64,000 nt of DNA. Origin: Anoplolepis gracilipes. Lineage: Eukaryota; Arthropoda; Insecta; Hymenoptera; Formicidae. Location: positions 8,156,031 through 8,220,030 of the forward strand of contig NC_132986.1 of the NCBI RefSeq assembly GCF_047496725.1, read 5' to 3'. The notes beneath the pieces were generated by a model, which saw nothing but the letters and a program-made list of their open reading frames with translations, searched no databases and was not told the origin of the DNA. The position numbers and the translations under genes were made by a program. Positions 22,530 through 36,211 of the stretch are shown here, in pieces. Position 1 is the stretch's first letter, and each line of letters begins with the position of its first letter.

Positions 22530-25500
22530 GGGAAGGCGATCGGGATTGGCGCCGTGATAACGAGATCTCTCGAGAGAACCAGAATCTATATCCATATGGC
22601 GACTCCATTGAATTACTACCCTTTCGCGTCTTCTGATCTTTTAGCATTCAAATGGAGATCAGACTGAAGAGAGTTGGGGAACTCAATCTTCCTTCTTACA
22701 AAAAAAAGATTATTTTTCTCTCACACACAACTAGAATCTTTTTTAAACTCTCTAAATGCGTGCTATTCTATATGATAAAATTATATATTTATATAATAAA
22801 AGACCATATTTATCATATTTTTACGAAAATGCTGGTAAAATGAGGCGACGCACGAAGTTGCTATAATGTATTTCGAAAAAATCGTAGAATATGCTTTTGA
22901 ATAAAGTATTTAAAGTATGAAAAAGAGAGTGGACGTTAAAATTTTAGAAGCTTTAAAAAGACCAATGTTAGTCAAATTGATGGCCAAAGAAACGGTAGAT
23001 CCTGAGAACGAAACGTCGCAGCACAATTTGCAACGTGCACGCGCGAATCCACGCAGACGTCGCGTTACGTCTATAAAAATAATTTCGGTAGGTGTGAACG
23101 AAATAGTCGAGGGAAGGGATTGAGAACGCGAAGGGATGAGAAAGGACTGAGGGAAGGAAACTACGAACATAATATCCAGAGCGCATGCCCCACTGGAATC
23201 GGAGGGGTTGATAGGGGTCGAGTAGCGCCTGCGCCTTCCGCTCTTCATCCCTCCGTTTTCTCCCTCCTCCAAGAACTCGCCACTCTCTTATCAGCCGCCC
23301 CACTCCGCTATCATCCCCTCTCGACTGTTTTCTCTCTCCCTATCGCTTTTTCCCCTTCCGTCGTCTCTCGTCTTTCTTCTCGTTTCCCTTGCTCTCCCTT
23401 CGACTTTCCCTCTCTTCCTCCTCGGAACACTCGGATTTTATCCCTCCCTCGCTCTTTCTCTCTCATTAAACATCTCTTTTTCTCTATCTCCACTTTCCTT
23501 TCCTTTTTCTCTCGCTTGTCGGTCAGTTTCATCCCCTTTCGATACGCCGCTCATTGTTCGCGCGTGTCACGCATCGCCGAGGTGAAACCATCCGACGATT
23601 TCCTGGCAGGCACCTGGTTTCGCGCGCTGCTTTTTTCCTCTCTCTCTCTCTCTCTCTTTTTCTCTTTCTCTTGTCCGCTTTCACCGCAGAAGCCGTTGTT
23701 ACCGATGACCGTCGGAGGGCACATACAATCGGTGAGTCGTAACGAGACGACGGAAGGGGAGGACGACTTCCGAAGTGACCGATGTCACTGTCAATGATGG
23801 AAGAGTGGGGCTAACGAGGGTGTGACAGGTGTAGCGTCAAATTAGTACATTTGTGATGCCAAACCGAGGGCGAGTAGCGCCGTTGGGGATGAAATCGGTA
23901 AAACGCGAGAGACAGTAGCTTTATAATACCAATGTTTAAAGGGTGTTATTTAAGATAGAATTTAAGCAAAGTTTTCACAGGATTTAACGAATTCATCGCG
24001 AAAATTAATCTAATGCATTATGTAGTATCAATGAATCGTCAGATTCAGCGCTTGATATAGTTGTACTATTATTAATATTAATAACAGAATAATAAATAGA
24101 TTCTCTATTTTTAATCTTATATAATATACATTATGCCATTATTTGATAACGTTAATTTGTGAAAATGATACTGAGTATTTCAAAGTCATGCAAAACAAGT
24201 GTGACATTAAGATGAATGACGCTTGCATAATTCTTGTGAGATAATTAATAGGTATCATTTCTTAATAATTTCAAGATAGACTAATAATGTTTAATGAGCT
24301 TATAAACATGTAAAAAAATGCATAAATTTATAGCAATCGATTAATATTACCTTATTCGCCAATGATTCTTTCGAGCTTCTGTTCTAAAATCATCTAGAGA
24401 TCGCACGTATTAATAACTTAATCACGGCGGAATGCGCCGCGCTTCGCCGCGCGTTCTTCGTCGAAACGCAATGATGCAGTGAGAAAAGTGCTTACGTTCT
24501 TTACGCGGCGTATCTTGCTTTCTCGAGCCTTCGCGTGTGATGAATCTTAATCGGATGCACATTTCCACACATAATTAAAGCCGATTCGCACATTAACATA
24601 ATAATCTGCCTCGCGTGGATACGCCCGGATGGCGCGCCGGGCACTTAAACGTTGCGCACCGGGGAACCGTTCTTTCGTCGGCACGAGGAACCGGAAGCAC
24701 GTGTCAGCCACCTGATCGTCACCTCCGTTGCGCACTACGCGATCGTCGTGCGTCGGCATACAAAAACAGGGTCATTCATATCACCGCATCCATCTTTAAT
24801 AAAACACACTTTAATCTAGAACAGATTTTTAAATGTCTGTGATATTGATCTCTTATTTAGGCACCCTTTTTTTTTTTTAATGAAAGAACAATATTTTATC
24901 ATGTATTTTTATCCTCTATATAAAGTTTAATTCGAAAGAAGCTAATTACATATTTTTAGCGGAATCTTATAACTTAGAAAACATTGATTCTTCTATTTTT
25001 ATTGAGAAAAAAAGAAATGACGGCAATTGATCGAAAAAAAGTTCACCGTTCGAGATGCGATGATGATGGATAGCCCAGTGGAATTTTACAAGGATCGAAG
25101 CAACGACAAAATACGCTGGCGGATCACAGGTCTACCGCGGCTATCGATGACCACGATTATGATCGCCGGCATTACATTCCCGTCTTTTACTTTCTCGACA
25201 GAGATTACTCGGAGCACGTTTTGCGCGCTTCCGAAGTGAGTAGATCGTAACGCGATACCTTCGCCGTGACGCCCATTCGCCTCGATTGGCGAAGATCGCT
25301 GCACCGCCACCGTCAGGAAGCCACCGCGATCTCCGCCACCGGCGTGCTGGAATTTGCATATTAATGTCTCAGCCATTTTTACGTCATCTTCCCAAGTGTA
25401 TTATTGTCATAGGATTCCCACAACGGGAATTAATTCGGAAATTGTAAATGTGTTTATTGACGAGTCTATAAAATTTAATGGATACTCTCTACAACTCCTG

Positions 25501-28177
25501 TCAAACTAAAAAAGCCGAAGAATCAGCTGTTAAAAATTTCAACACGAGATTGTAAGCGCGTATGGTTAATCCCTCTATTGTACCGTATCGAGAATCAAAG
25601 TTTGATTCTTAATTTAATCATTATTTTGATTGAAATTGCTTGTGATTCTCGGAGCAAGAGATAAAACAACTGAATAATGCATCAGAAGGTTAATTTGCGC
25701 ACGGGGAAGCCGCAGCAGGAAGCGAATGTAGGCAATGAAATCAACGGGCTGTTTCCCGGCCGTGCGATCATATCCTTTCGCCTTTAACGGCCGTAAAAAT
25801 AAGCGCGACATAAACCGCGAACACAATGCGTGTAAAAACCGACTGTAAAAATACTCTGGCGCGAGCGTATACACGCGCGCGAGACGCAGGAGAAGCAGTG
25901 TCCCTTTTTCACCGCGGCGAAAAACGCCGGCAGAGAAGTATTATTCTCTCGAATAGATTCGGCGGGTTGTAAAAGAGGCGAGACGCCACGGCTTTACCCG
26001 GTTGAGATTTACGAGACAAACGAACGCGTTCGGAATATAACGGTCAGTCGTATCCTGCGCGTCGTTTGGCGCGGCACGAGAGGTAGTTAAAGTGCTTTAA
26101 GCCCGTTACAAACAATTGGGACATCGAGTTCGGCTGAAAGAAACGAGCTGTTACGTGGTTGTCCTACCGATACAATAAAGACGACGCCTTTATCGAGCAC
26201 CTTTTGCACCTGCTAATTTTACGGCGACGAAATCGCCGCATGACAGATCAATAATCGAAGGGATTGGAGTAAAACAGAAAAAAACGATGAATATATATGG
26301 GAAGAAAAATGTCAAAAATCTTAATATAAAATTAGTAAAAAAATTTATGTCAATTGCTTCTTAGAAAGCAATCTATTCCAATTTTTTGCAAAATTTATGC
26401 AAAATTCTCATTTTCAATACTTTGTATGTTATTCAATTATTCTGTATATTCTCAAATTCAGAGTTTAATAATTAATCAATTCGGAAGCACATTAAGCGCG
26501 ACTATTTGTTTAAGAGAAAAAAAATAACGCATTTCATAATTTAGTGTATTTAGGTACGTGCGATCAAAGATTGTGACATTTCTGCCGCATAAAAATATTT
26601 TTATCTCATACTGTGATATTTTTACCACATGAAAAATATTTTCCTTTCCTCCAATTCCACGTGGAAAAATTGGACCAAATATGACATACCTCCAATTAAT
26701 TCACGGGCGTGTAGAATAATTGTATAGAAATAGCGTGGACAAACCATCGAAATTGAGTAACGATCTAAATATTTCATGACCCAAATTTAGTGTGACGCGA
26801 CAACCAATAATTTCAGCGAAAAGCGTCAAATCACCCGTGATATAATGAACATTGAGCTAATGGTTACGATAGCAGAAATTTTGTTACGCCAAATCGAGAA
26901 TGATTTCGGCTACGATAATAATTTACTACGTGCCCTTCGATTAGATTTCATCAGATTTTCAAAATCCTCCATTGCAATATCGAGCGAATTCTAATGATAT
27001 ACAATGATGAAATCAGAATAAAATGTCGGTCGAAAAAAACTGCACTGCGTGAATGCAATATGAGAAAAATATTTTCAAGTAGCGTCTCGAATGAATAATA
27101 GAAAAATCAATATTTTTCACGTAAATTCTTAATTATTGAAGAAACATAACTTTTTTTAATCTTTTTCCTCTATCTTTAAACCTGAATTATGTATAAAACC
27201 TTCTAGAGACATGTTTGTTTTATCCTTCTATCTGAAGTTATCATTTTTTGCAATCCAGTTTTTTTATGTAGTTTACGTCGCGATTCTAGTTTATCAGGCA
27301 ATCTAGCTATTATATTTACGTAACGTTTACAAGATAGATAAAAAAAAGATACCCAGAAAATAAGCGACATAATTAATGTAATGGTGCGAGAGATTATCCA
27401 ATCAGATATTTTTAATGGTTTAATATTGAGCAGCAGGAACGACCAGATTTTAATAATATAATAAACAATAATTAAACGCGAATCTAAATCAAAACTACAG
27501 TTGCTTAAAAAAAAAGAAGATATTGCATTAATTGTTATCGGATAAAGTCGATGTTAAAGCCTTTTTTGTTTCGGATTACGTCACTCGACTCGGGTAATAA
27601 AATCCTGATGGGAGGAGGCGACTTGCTTCTTCAAGGTAAAACGTGCCACGATATTCGATTTCGCGATAAGCAATAACGACACGATGCCTTCGATGCGTAA
27701 CCGTAGGCGTAGCGAGGAACACCTTCGGAATCAGTATGATGCGTTCGATGATGAGCAAACAACAGGCTATCTCTAGGAGCTCACGAACGTTAGAGCAATG
27801 TTTTCCAACCTTCTTTGCGTAATGGACTACTAAATGACAAAACAAGTTGTGAAACGCACGAAAAAATGCATTAAAAAATATCTGTATACATTAAAGCATT
27901 AATATTATAATTTAAAAAATCATAAAAATAATTCTATTTCTATTAATTATTCGGAATAATTATTAAAATATTGCTCGCTGGTTAACCTTCTAGATATATG
28001 CATATGTCGAATCACAACATGTGACCCTAATTGACTATTGACTAATTTTAGAACGCGATATACGTAAATATAATATAATCAATAATTCCGATTTTCCAAC
28101 GTTCTCGAGTTTTTGTCGATTGTTTTAACACAAACGATAATTGTGACCAATACTTTTATTCAATTATGACGATATAG

Positions 28178-28181
<4 letters not shown>
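22530..28181. other. Noncoding desert with several CpG-rich blocks
   Basis: Block 23230-23760 is pyrimidine-rich; its long plus-strand frame is Ser/Leu/Pro low complexity with a TC repeat at 23638-23657. Blocks 24420-24780 and 25080-25380 are CpG-rich, and the latter contains octamer ATTTGCAT (25352-25359) followed directly by ATTAAT. Block 25700-26250 is also CpG-rich. A diverged tandem pair of about 37 bp lies at 26569-26650. The rest is AT-rich. No gene supported. Confidence 0.45.
26569..26650. repeat. Diverged tandem duplication, unit about 37 bp
   Basis: Two adjacent units share TGTGA-ATTT, a CCGCAT/CCACAT word and AAAAATATTTT in the same order. Confidence 0.5.

Positions 28182-28217
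<36 letters not shown>
28182..28217. repeat. (AT)n microsatellite
   Basis: Uninterrupted AT repeat. Confidence 0.95.
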
Positions 28218-28226
<9 letters not shown>

Positions 28227-30243
28227 ATGTATGTGCATGTAAACATATTCGTCCTCTAGAATATCACAAACGATGCTTAATCAATTTCGCTATCTCCAGC
28301 ATGTTTCTTTCCGCGACACGCGATTATTCCGCTTGTCACTTGGCTGCCACAGCAATTTCATCATATCGTGTGATAATTACATACGATGCGGTGTACGAGA
28401 TGGAATAATCGAGAGATCGGGCGAGGTACCTTTCTCGCCATCGATCGACAAGCAGAACTGTACTTTGTTCGTGGAAACGCGAGAGACAATCGCGAGGAAA
28501 AGGTCGGAGAGATGAAGAGTTATTCAGGTATGATCGATTATACGCGCGAATACACATTTTTCGCCGTTTTCTCACGTCGCTCACGTTGCTTATTAAGCTC
28601 TTAATTAATGCAATGAAAGACTTCAATATCACGCCACGGTTAAGTCGCGCGAATGAACTTTTACTGTAATTATTCATGGATACATCATGGATGGAAATGA
28701 AACGCGAGAGTAAAAGTGTTCGCCCACAATGATTCGACGAAAAAAAGAAAAATCTCGCGAAAAAGTCGTAGCCTCTATGAAATAATGAACAACTGATTGA
28801 TTAATGTCACGTCAATATTCATTTTCGTAAAACTTATAATCAGATGGATAACTCGGACTACAGTCTTTTAATCTTGAATATCTCTTTCATGACTTTATCT
28901 CGTACAAGAAACGCTTATCAATCATTAACGAGAAATGCAGATTGTCCGCAATGATCAAAATTAAATAAGAATTTTCGCATTTATTATTATATCAACATAT
29001 ACACACATGCCTATATAACGTTTAGAATAACAAGTTATATGTAGGATCTATATAATAAGACTATTTCATTCATGACACTGTTGTAAATAGAATAGAATAA
29101 AATATCGAAAGGGTAGAGAGAGATGAGAATTTTCCGACCACAGATGATGATGACAATGATTCGGCAAATAAAGCAAAACGCCAGGTGTATGTTGTATTAC
29201 TTTCATGTCGTTTATTAATCGAAAATCAGTAATTTAGCTTCCGCCATTCTAACAAAACGTATTCACCATCACTCGCCAGATTTTTATTTTTACGTTAATA
29301 ATAATTAAGATTTAATTATATTAATAATATACAGTATAGAGGAAAGAGGAGCGGGGGAAAAGAATTGTTTACAAATGCGTATTGTTTAACGATTTCGTGT
29401 ATACGTGTATCTCTAAATTATCTTTACATGTCTCTCTTTGTCGCCTCTCTCTCTTGTGTACACATCGCTCGCAATTTGCAACATCCGCACGCGTTAATAT
29501 TTTAAGAAAACGATCATCGAGAGATCGGGGATTAAAGTCCCTCGAAATCGGTGTAATTTTCATGAGTTTATATTTCCAATACGTCCTAAACATCATATAA
29601 GAATAATTTATCAATAAAAAAAGCAATTTAAATATAAAATGCGAAATATAAATTATAAAACATTCTCAGAAAGAAATGTTTTAAATTTAAAATAAAAATT
29701 TGATACCAAATATGAGATATAAAAGATAGCATTTTATATTAAACTACTCCGCGGTCAACTTTATTTGTAAAATATTGTTTTAACAAACATATATGTAAAA
29801 TAAAAAATTGAACTTATCGAAATTATACCGATTTCATTCTCTGCGCGAGATCGAATCGAAGAGCGCGGTTATTTCGCGAAATCATTCTGTAAGATTCTGT
29901 AAGAAAGGAAAGAAAAAGAAAACGCTGTCTCGGAGAACGATCCAATTATGTACCAATTGTCGAATTTCACGTTCGCGCGCACCGATCTGCCCGGAAAAGG
30001 ATTTCCTTAATTTCCTTAATGAACAACTGCGCTCCTCGACCTTCATGCGTCTGAACACGTTGTTCGCCACGATCGCAAGAATCGACATCGATTTTTCGCC
30101 AATCACGCGCACACTTTTCTGTCATTCGCTTTTCACATTTTTTTTTGTCCTCTATTTTTGATCTTCTTTTTTTACATGTTCAAAAAAAACGTCGAATTTT
30201 GCGCAAACATCTCATTCATCGTTTCCCAATTTCGCATCGATTT

Positions 30244-30244
<1 letters not shown>

Positions 30245-30275
<31 letters not shown>

Positions 30276-30353
30276 TCCACACACACACACACACACGCAC
30301 ACACACACACTCACTCACTCACTCACACACTCACTCACTCTCTCTTTCTCTCT
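30245..30353. repeat. Compound (CT)n/(CA)n/(CACT)n microsatellite
   Basis: CT-rich start, CA repeats at about 30264-30310, CACT repeats at 30310-30340, CT-rich end. It yields His/Thr and Leu/Ser strings in overlapping frames. Confidence 0.9.
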
Positions 30354-30599
30354 TGCTCGTTTTTCGGCACCCTAAAAAACGAACGGTCCGATTGTTCAGC
30401 CAATAAAATCACCCAGCGCGATCGATCACCGTTAATTTCGATCCCGGGGACGCCCATTCTTTTTGCGCGAGAGCTAAATTATAAGCGTCCGTCGGTCTCA
30501 CAACGATTCTCACAATCATGCGCCTCGCTATGGTACCGATAAGTAAAATCATTTGTCGACATAACAAAATCACTTTGCCGGCCGTGTACCCGTTTTTTA

Positions 30600-30603
<4 letters not shown>

Positions 30604-30632
<29 letters not shown>
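30604..30632. repeat. (CT)n microsatellite
   Basis: Uninterrupted CT repeat. Confidence 0.95.
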
Positions 30633-30637
<5 letters not shown>

Positions 30638-30933
30638 CCTCAAAATCAAATTATTAAATTTGAATGATAAAAATTTTAAGAAGGTGTTGCCAGATTTTAT
30701 GGAAAAAAATGTATTATTTTCTCTCGTTTCGTGTCTCATAACAAATGTAACCGCGATAGCAGATGATTTTATTAATACAACAAATCTTGTCTCACATTGA
30801 GGTAAATATACAAACTTTTTACATATCCTCGTATCATGTCACATCATTGTATAAATTATTAATATTAAATATATATTCTATTTAATATTAGTATTTAATA
30901 ATATACATCTATATATTTATTATATACACACAC

Positions 30934-30937
<4 letters not shown>

Positions 30938-30986
<49 letters not shown>
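30938..30986. repeat. (AT)n microsatellite
   Basis: Uninterrupted AT repeat of about 49 bp after a short CA run. Confidence 0.95.
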
Positions 30987-30988
<2 letters not shown>

Positions 30989-32413
30989 GTGTACGTGTAT
31001 ATTATTAAATACATATATATAATTTTTAATTTTTATTAAACATAATTAATATTATGTGTCCGTTTAAATATGTATGTATATTAATATTTTACACAATGAT
31101 AATACACGATACAAAAATATGCGTAGAATCTGTAGTCGTCTTTATGAATCGACTTTTTTATTCTTCCGCTTCTCACCCTCTTTTTCTCTTCTTTGATATT
31201 TTTAAAAAGAAAAAAAAGATTGCAGAAACTAGTATGCAGTAACATCAAACAAATTCAAACGTACATACATATCATATACAATTCTTTTTTAATATATCTG
31301 CTATGCGACTTGTTAATGTGACGCGAATATTTGTTATAATAATACGTGATTAATTGACTAATGCGAAAGATTTGTAGCCAATGCGTCTCTCGAAAAAAGA
31401 TTTTTCTATCAATATTTATTTCGCTAACAACTTTTTATACGGTAATAAAAAAGATCGCATCATAAAATCAACGTGCAGGGCAATCTCCGCAACGCGGAAT
31501 TTATAATTCACGAGCATCAATTGAATTATGCGGAACAGCGTATATAAAAAATATACACATGTATATGCAAATGGCGCAAGTGAAATCTTTTGAATCATTT
31601 TAATAATGAGCGTCGCGCGTCAATTCGCATATCATTCATGAATGCAATTTTTGCGTTTTAGAAATCAATTTACAGCATTTTTAAATTGAACGTCGCGGCA
31701 ATGTGTAATCATTTATATGATTATAATTTTCGACATTGCACTTGCCATTGAAATTAAAAACGATTTTACATCGACACATATTTTGCTGATAATGTTTTTG
31801 CCAACACTAGGTTTGATCGACAGAATGTATAAAAATTTCATTAACGAAATCTTTATCGCTGCTTAATGTATTTTATTAAAAAAAAGTAAAATTTCTCGTA
31901 AATAATTACTACTTCTCAGCAAATCAGATCTTTGCGAAGTGAAAATAAACCCAACGAAATCGCAGATATATTCGATAAATCGCGCTATCGAAGAAATGTG
32001 GAAAGAACCCAGTGATAAGCATCAGCGGCCAATTGAGCAAATAATCACAGAAGCTATGACTGATAATAGTACACGTAATCGCGGATGTTATTATCATCTA
32101 ATATACAATAAAGCTGCTACTTTCAGCAGAGAGAATAACGCATCACGCTAACAACAAGTATAAGAAATGAGCTTTCTTGAAAAGAGCTTTAAAAAAAAAA
32201 GAAGATTCTATTCACATCGCATTTGCAAATACTATTTGCACACGACATACTTAAGAAAATTTCCGAGATTTAACACGAGTTTTTAATCTTTTCAAGTAGA
32301 ATTTGAATGTTCGCAAAATTTCTGACAATGAGATTCTCACTAGGCGTTAAGTTTATTCGAATTTCCTTCGTTTGTGAAAACAGATATTTGTACTCTGAAT
32401 CATAAGTAGAGAC

Positions 32414-32466
<53 letters not shown>
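32414..32466. repeat. (GA)n microsatellite
   Basis: GA repeat with one AAA interruption near 32428. Confidence 0.95.
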
Positions 32467-32471
<5 letters not shown>

Positions 32472-32515
32472 TTAAAAGTCGAAACAGTCAAGTAAAACTA
32501 TGTAATATTTATTTC

Positions 32516-32541
32516 AAAACCACCCTGCAGCTGGTGGTTTT
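32516..32541. other. Perfect 9-bp hairpin with E-box/PstI-like loop
   Basis: AAAACCACC (32516-32524) and GGTGGTTTT (32533-32541) flank CTGCAGCT. AACCACC also resembles a Runt-type site on both strands. One or two such hairpins are expected by chance in this window. Confidence 0.6.
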
Positions 32542-32639
32542 AAATCGACTATCAATTTATAAAATATACACATTTCTATAACGTCATTATTGCAGACAAT
32601 AATCACGTATGTTCATAAAAAGAAGACATTTAGGGAAAG

Positions 32640-33841
32640 GCACTGTAATAGACGAGACTGACGAAGGACATTAGCGCGAGCTTAACGACGTCGGGCGACG
32701 TAATGCCTGAAATTTCTTGGAGCGAACCTGCGGGAAAATGGAAACGTTTCTATTATACATCTCGCTGGCATCAGCAAATGGACCTAACAAGGATTTGACT
32801 CGTCCTCGACGATGGCGCGGTGATTACGTCAAAGAAGGACGACTGTATTCCAATGAACGAGGAGGCTAACGAGCGTCGCTAATGCAGGAAGGACTCAACG
32901 GCTCTATCTTCGCACGAGGATGGACGGTCTAATATCGGATCTCGTAAAATTCTAAAGCTCGTCTCGGTAGGCAAATATACCTCTGCCGAGCGCGAGCCAT
33001 TGTGATAGTCGTAGATAAGACCTTAAAGCTCGGACGATAGTATGTAGAGCGAAATACGCGTTAACTGATTTGTAGGAGACGTTAATTCATGATGTGTAAA
33101 GGAAAATAATCGATCGTAACAAAGAAGCTAAACTTTCAAATTCATGAGATAAAGTGAGAATATAAATATCAGACTAGGAAATATATATATATATATATGT
33201 GTGTGATTCTTGAAATTAAACAGATTCAGAGGAATTTTTTTACAACACTCTCCATATTTATTAACCAATTCTACATGTGGAAATATTTTACAAGATATTA
33301 ATATATGTGTATTACGTTAGTGAGAGAAAAAAGACACAATAAGCCTTCTTTTATAAATAATAACGTCAAAGACTAGATTCACTTTATAAATATTCGAAAT
33401 CAAGTATCGTAAAAAAGCGCAACGGCAGAATATTCTTAAGTAGGGTCTGACAGGGCCGAAAGGTTGGGCCGGGCCCAGGATACTGTGCCATTATCAAAAC
33501 GTCGAGGAATTACGGAAATGAATGGCCCGCGATGCGTTAAGTACATTATAACGATCAAGAATTACGATGATTAGCAGGTCGCGCGGTGGCCGTGTAATGT
33601 TCTCCGTCCAGAGAGTGGTCTCTCTGGTGCGGTAGGCCTCGCCGAGGTGCCTTACGGTGGGGCCCTTCTTATTAAAGTTCCGTGACGCGCGCTCCATGGA
33701 ACGATCGCCGCGCGTCCCCATAAAAATATCTCTCTTCCTAAATTGGACCGTGAATTACAAGCCGCGGCCTCGGCGCGCGTTTGCGCCCCTAAACGACTCT
33801 TTTAGCCCGCCAAGTAGATACCGTTATTAACGCGTACTAGG

Positions 33842-33846
<5 letters not shown>
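32640..33846. other. CpG-rich blocks at 32640-33030 and 33430-33830; candidate conserved noncoding DNA
   Basis: No credible frame. Block 33430-33830 contains a perfect 8-bp hairpin, CCAGAGAG (33608-33615) TGGT CTCTCTGG (33620-33627). A bulged stem GTAGGCCTCG / CGAGGTGCCTTAC follows at 33632-33655. Spacing and GC content contrast with the AT-rich flanks. Confidence 0.4.

Positions 33847-33894
<48 letters not shown>
33847..33894. repeat. (TA)n microsatellite
   Basis: Uninterrupted TA repeat of about 48 bp. Confidence 0.95.
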
Positions 33895-33895
<1 letters not shown>

Positions 33896-34664
33896 GCATA
33901 TATATACCTAGTGCATCGTTACGCAGTAATCTCAACTGCCAGACGCAAGTACAACATCGCGAAAGCGTATAAATTATCGTCGGTATTTCGGTAAATATGC
34001 ACAATCAACGCGATATTTCGAGCATTAATAGACGATGACGGACGAGTTCGTTGAACTATCTTATTCAAATAAGAACGCGCCCGCGTCAAGAGTATGCTTT
34101 TTACGATGACCCGAGTGGTAATGAGTAGCCAATGCTATTATCATCTTTCTGTTATTCTAAGTATTGTATTTTAATTACAATGACCAAAGAATATGCAAAA
34201 TAAAAATATAAATCTTGCAATTAGTAACCATTCACTAAGTTAATATAATTCTAACATTATATTATTTCGTATAGAAAATGTTATGCGATATTAAAATTAG
34301 AAAAATATCGTGGAAAAATTGTATAAGACTTTCAGACATTCACAACGTCTAGAAAATAATTTCTTCATTACATCAATGTCAAATTTCGCGAAGAGCGCGC
34401 AAGATTAAAAAGTCTTGCGACGGGAAAGTCACAAAGCTGGCAAATCGGAATAGTCGTAAAAAACAACAATTACGTCGGACATATCAGCATCGAAAATGAT
34501 GACACCAGGCGAATGAATTCACGCGATGCATTGCGCGTAACGAGCCTACTAATGAAAAAGAAAAGGAGGTAATGCCATGTTTCGCGTAGGCATATTGTTG
34601 GTACATCGACGCGACTACCCAAGTATCACACAACGATCGAGGTAGAAAATAAATCGCCAGAGAG

Positions 34665-34725
<61 letters not shown>

Positions 34726-36119
34726 AAGTGCGCGTCGGCGCTGTGAAGTTTGTGACCACCTACGCGTTTTACGACGCCGAGAAAGAGTCGCAAAAAAAGG
34801 CGGAGAATTGATCGAGAGGGTTCGATAGATAAAAAAAAAACGGTTAAACAAAGCGACACTAAGGTGATCGAGAGGAGTCGCGACAGTTGAAGGAGATCTT
34901 CTTCTTATGGAATCGCATCGTGCGACATTTCTACATGCGTATCATATTCAGAACGCAAGCCCGAGATCGATAATTGCTAACTCAAGAATTATGCAGCAAA
35001 TATTATAAATCAGATTGGAAAAATGTTGATACGCTTGATTAATCAACGCGATTATCGAATCGAGAGGGAAAGAGAGCGAGCCGTATACAAAAAAAGCGCT
35101 GGATACTCAGGATGGGGATGCTGTATGAGACACGTGACCACCTCTGCACTGAACGGCTTTAAAACAACATCAAAAAAAGGCGGAAAGTGAAACCTTGACT
35201 AAGCGCGAGAGCAAAAACAGAAAAACAAACATTCGATCGATCGATCTTGTCCCGATTTCGAAAGTGTAGCTCCTCGAGACGCAATTTAAATTTTATAAAA
35301 CGTAAGGTCATGTTTGTTTCTCATAGAAAAACCTATCGATCTATAAGTATTTATGGAAATAAAATATCGCTGAGGATTTTAATTGCATTAAACAGATATT
35401 CCTGCGCCAATAGTAAATATCTCGTAAAGGAAAAACAGATTTTGCGATTATCTACAATATTGACTATAGATATGCTTTTTTTAATAACAATATAAAATTT
35501 TAATAACAATATACGGTAATGTGTAAAGTGTACAATTTTTAATCATTATTTGGAGATTATCAAATAAAATATGTATACAAGAGAAATTTCTCATATGTTT
35601 ATTCTTATTATATTAAATTACATTTTCTCTGATCACTTAAAATTTGAAGACTGTAGCGCGAATTTAATTTTACCGACGGCAAAAATGACAGGTTTGTCAT
35701 CTTTAACCAGTGTCTCTATATGTTTTATATCACGTGTAAATTAATTATGCACGCCTCGAGATTCGCAGAAGCAACGGGAAGAAGAAATTCTGTGCGAGAT
35801 GATTCCTATAGAGAGACGATCGGCAAACAAATCAAAAAAGACTAGGTAGAAGCGCAGCTGCTTTTATATAAGATCTAAAATCCCGTATACCATTTATACG
35901 GGAAATTCTCTTTTTTTCACAGCACCTTAAATATTATATTCCCACTTTCATTGCCTTTTGTCATATCGAAAATTTAAAATACATAATAGGATCTAACAAC
36001 TGAGCATAAATATGAGCAAAAAGACTGTAATATTCTTTACAAACACTATACGATAATCTGATCGGGCAATTAATAACACTTCCACGTAAATCACATAGCT
36101 TATCATCGTCCACTATATA
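33895..36119. other. Noncoding DNA downstream of vvl
   Basis: Mixed to AT-rich. Minus-strand AATAAA (TTTATT on plus) at 35598-35603 is the first canonical poly(A) signal downstream of vvl. Hairpin TCCCGTATA (35881-35889) CCATT TATACGGGA (35895-35903). Frames around 34484-34859 are antisense GA-repeat strings. Confidence 0.4.
34670..34722. repeat. (GA)n microsatellite
   Basis: Long GA repeat. It gives Leu-Ser strings on the minus strand. Confidence 0.95.
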
Positions 36120-36188
36120 CTTTGTGACGTAAAACACTTTCAGTATATGAGACTGCGTGCGTCAGCTTCGCATCTTCCTAGCCCATTT

Positions 36189-36211
36189 AAAAAAAAAAAA
36201 AAAAAAAAAAA
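36189..36211. repeat. Poly-A tract (23 A)
   Basis: Uninterrupted A run on the plus strand. Confidence 0.95.

Larger units (their letters stand above)
28218..32413. other. Noncoding desert with dense microsatellites
   Basis: AT-rich, with octamer ATGCAAAT at 31565-31572. A frame at 31918-32151 begins after a pyrimidine-rich CTTCTCAG acceptor-like site and encodes about 77 residues of unrecognised sequence; this is too weak to call. Other frames are short or repeat-derived. Confidence 0.45.

Noticed and set aside
23120..23797. 225-codon plus-strand frame
   Set aside because: Ser/Leu/Pro/Arg low complexity from pyrimidine-rich DNA and a TC repeat; no domain, no conserved-looking core.
31918..32151. 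77-residue frame after a CTTCTCAG acceptor-like site
   Set aside because: Short, AT-rich, no domain; acceptor-like sites are frequent.
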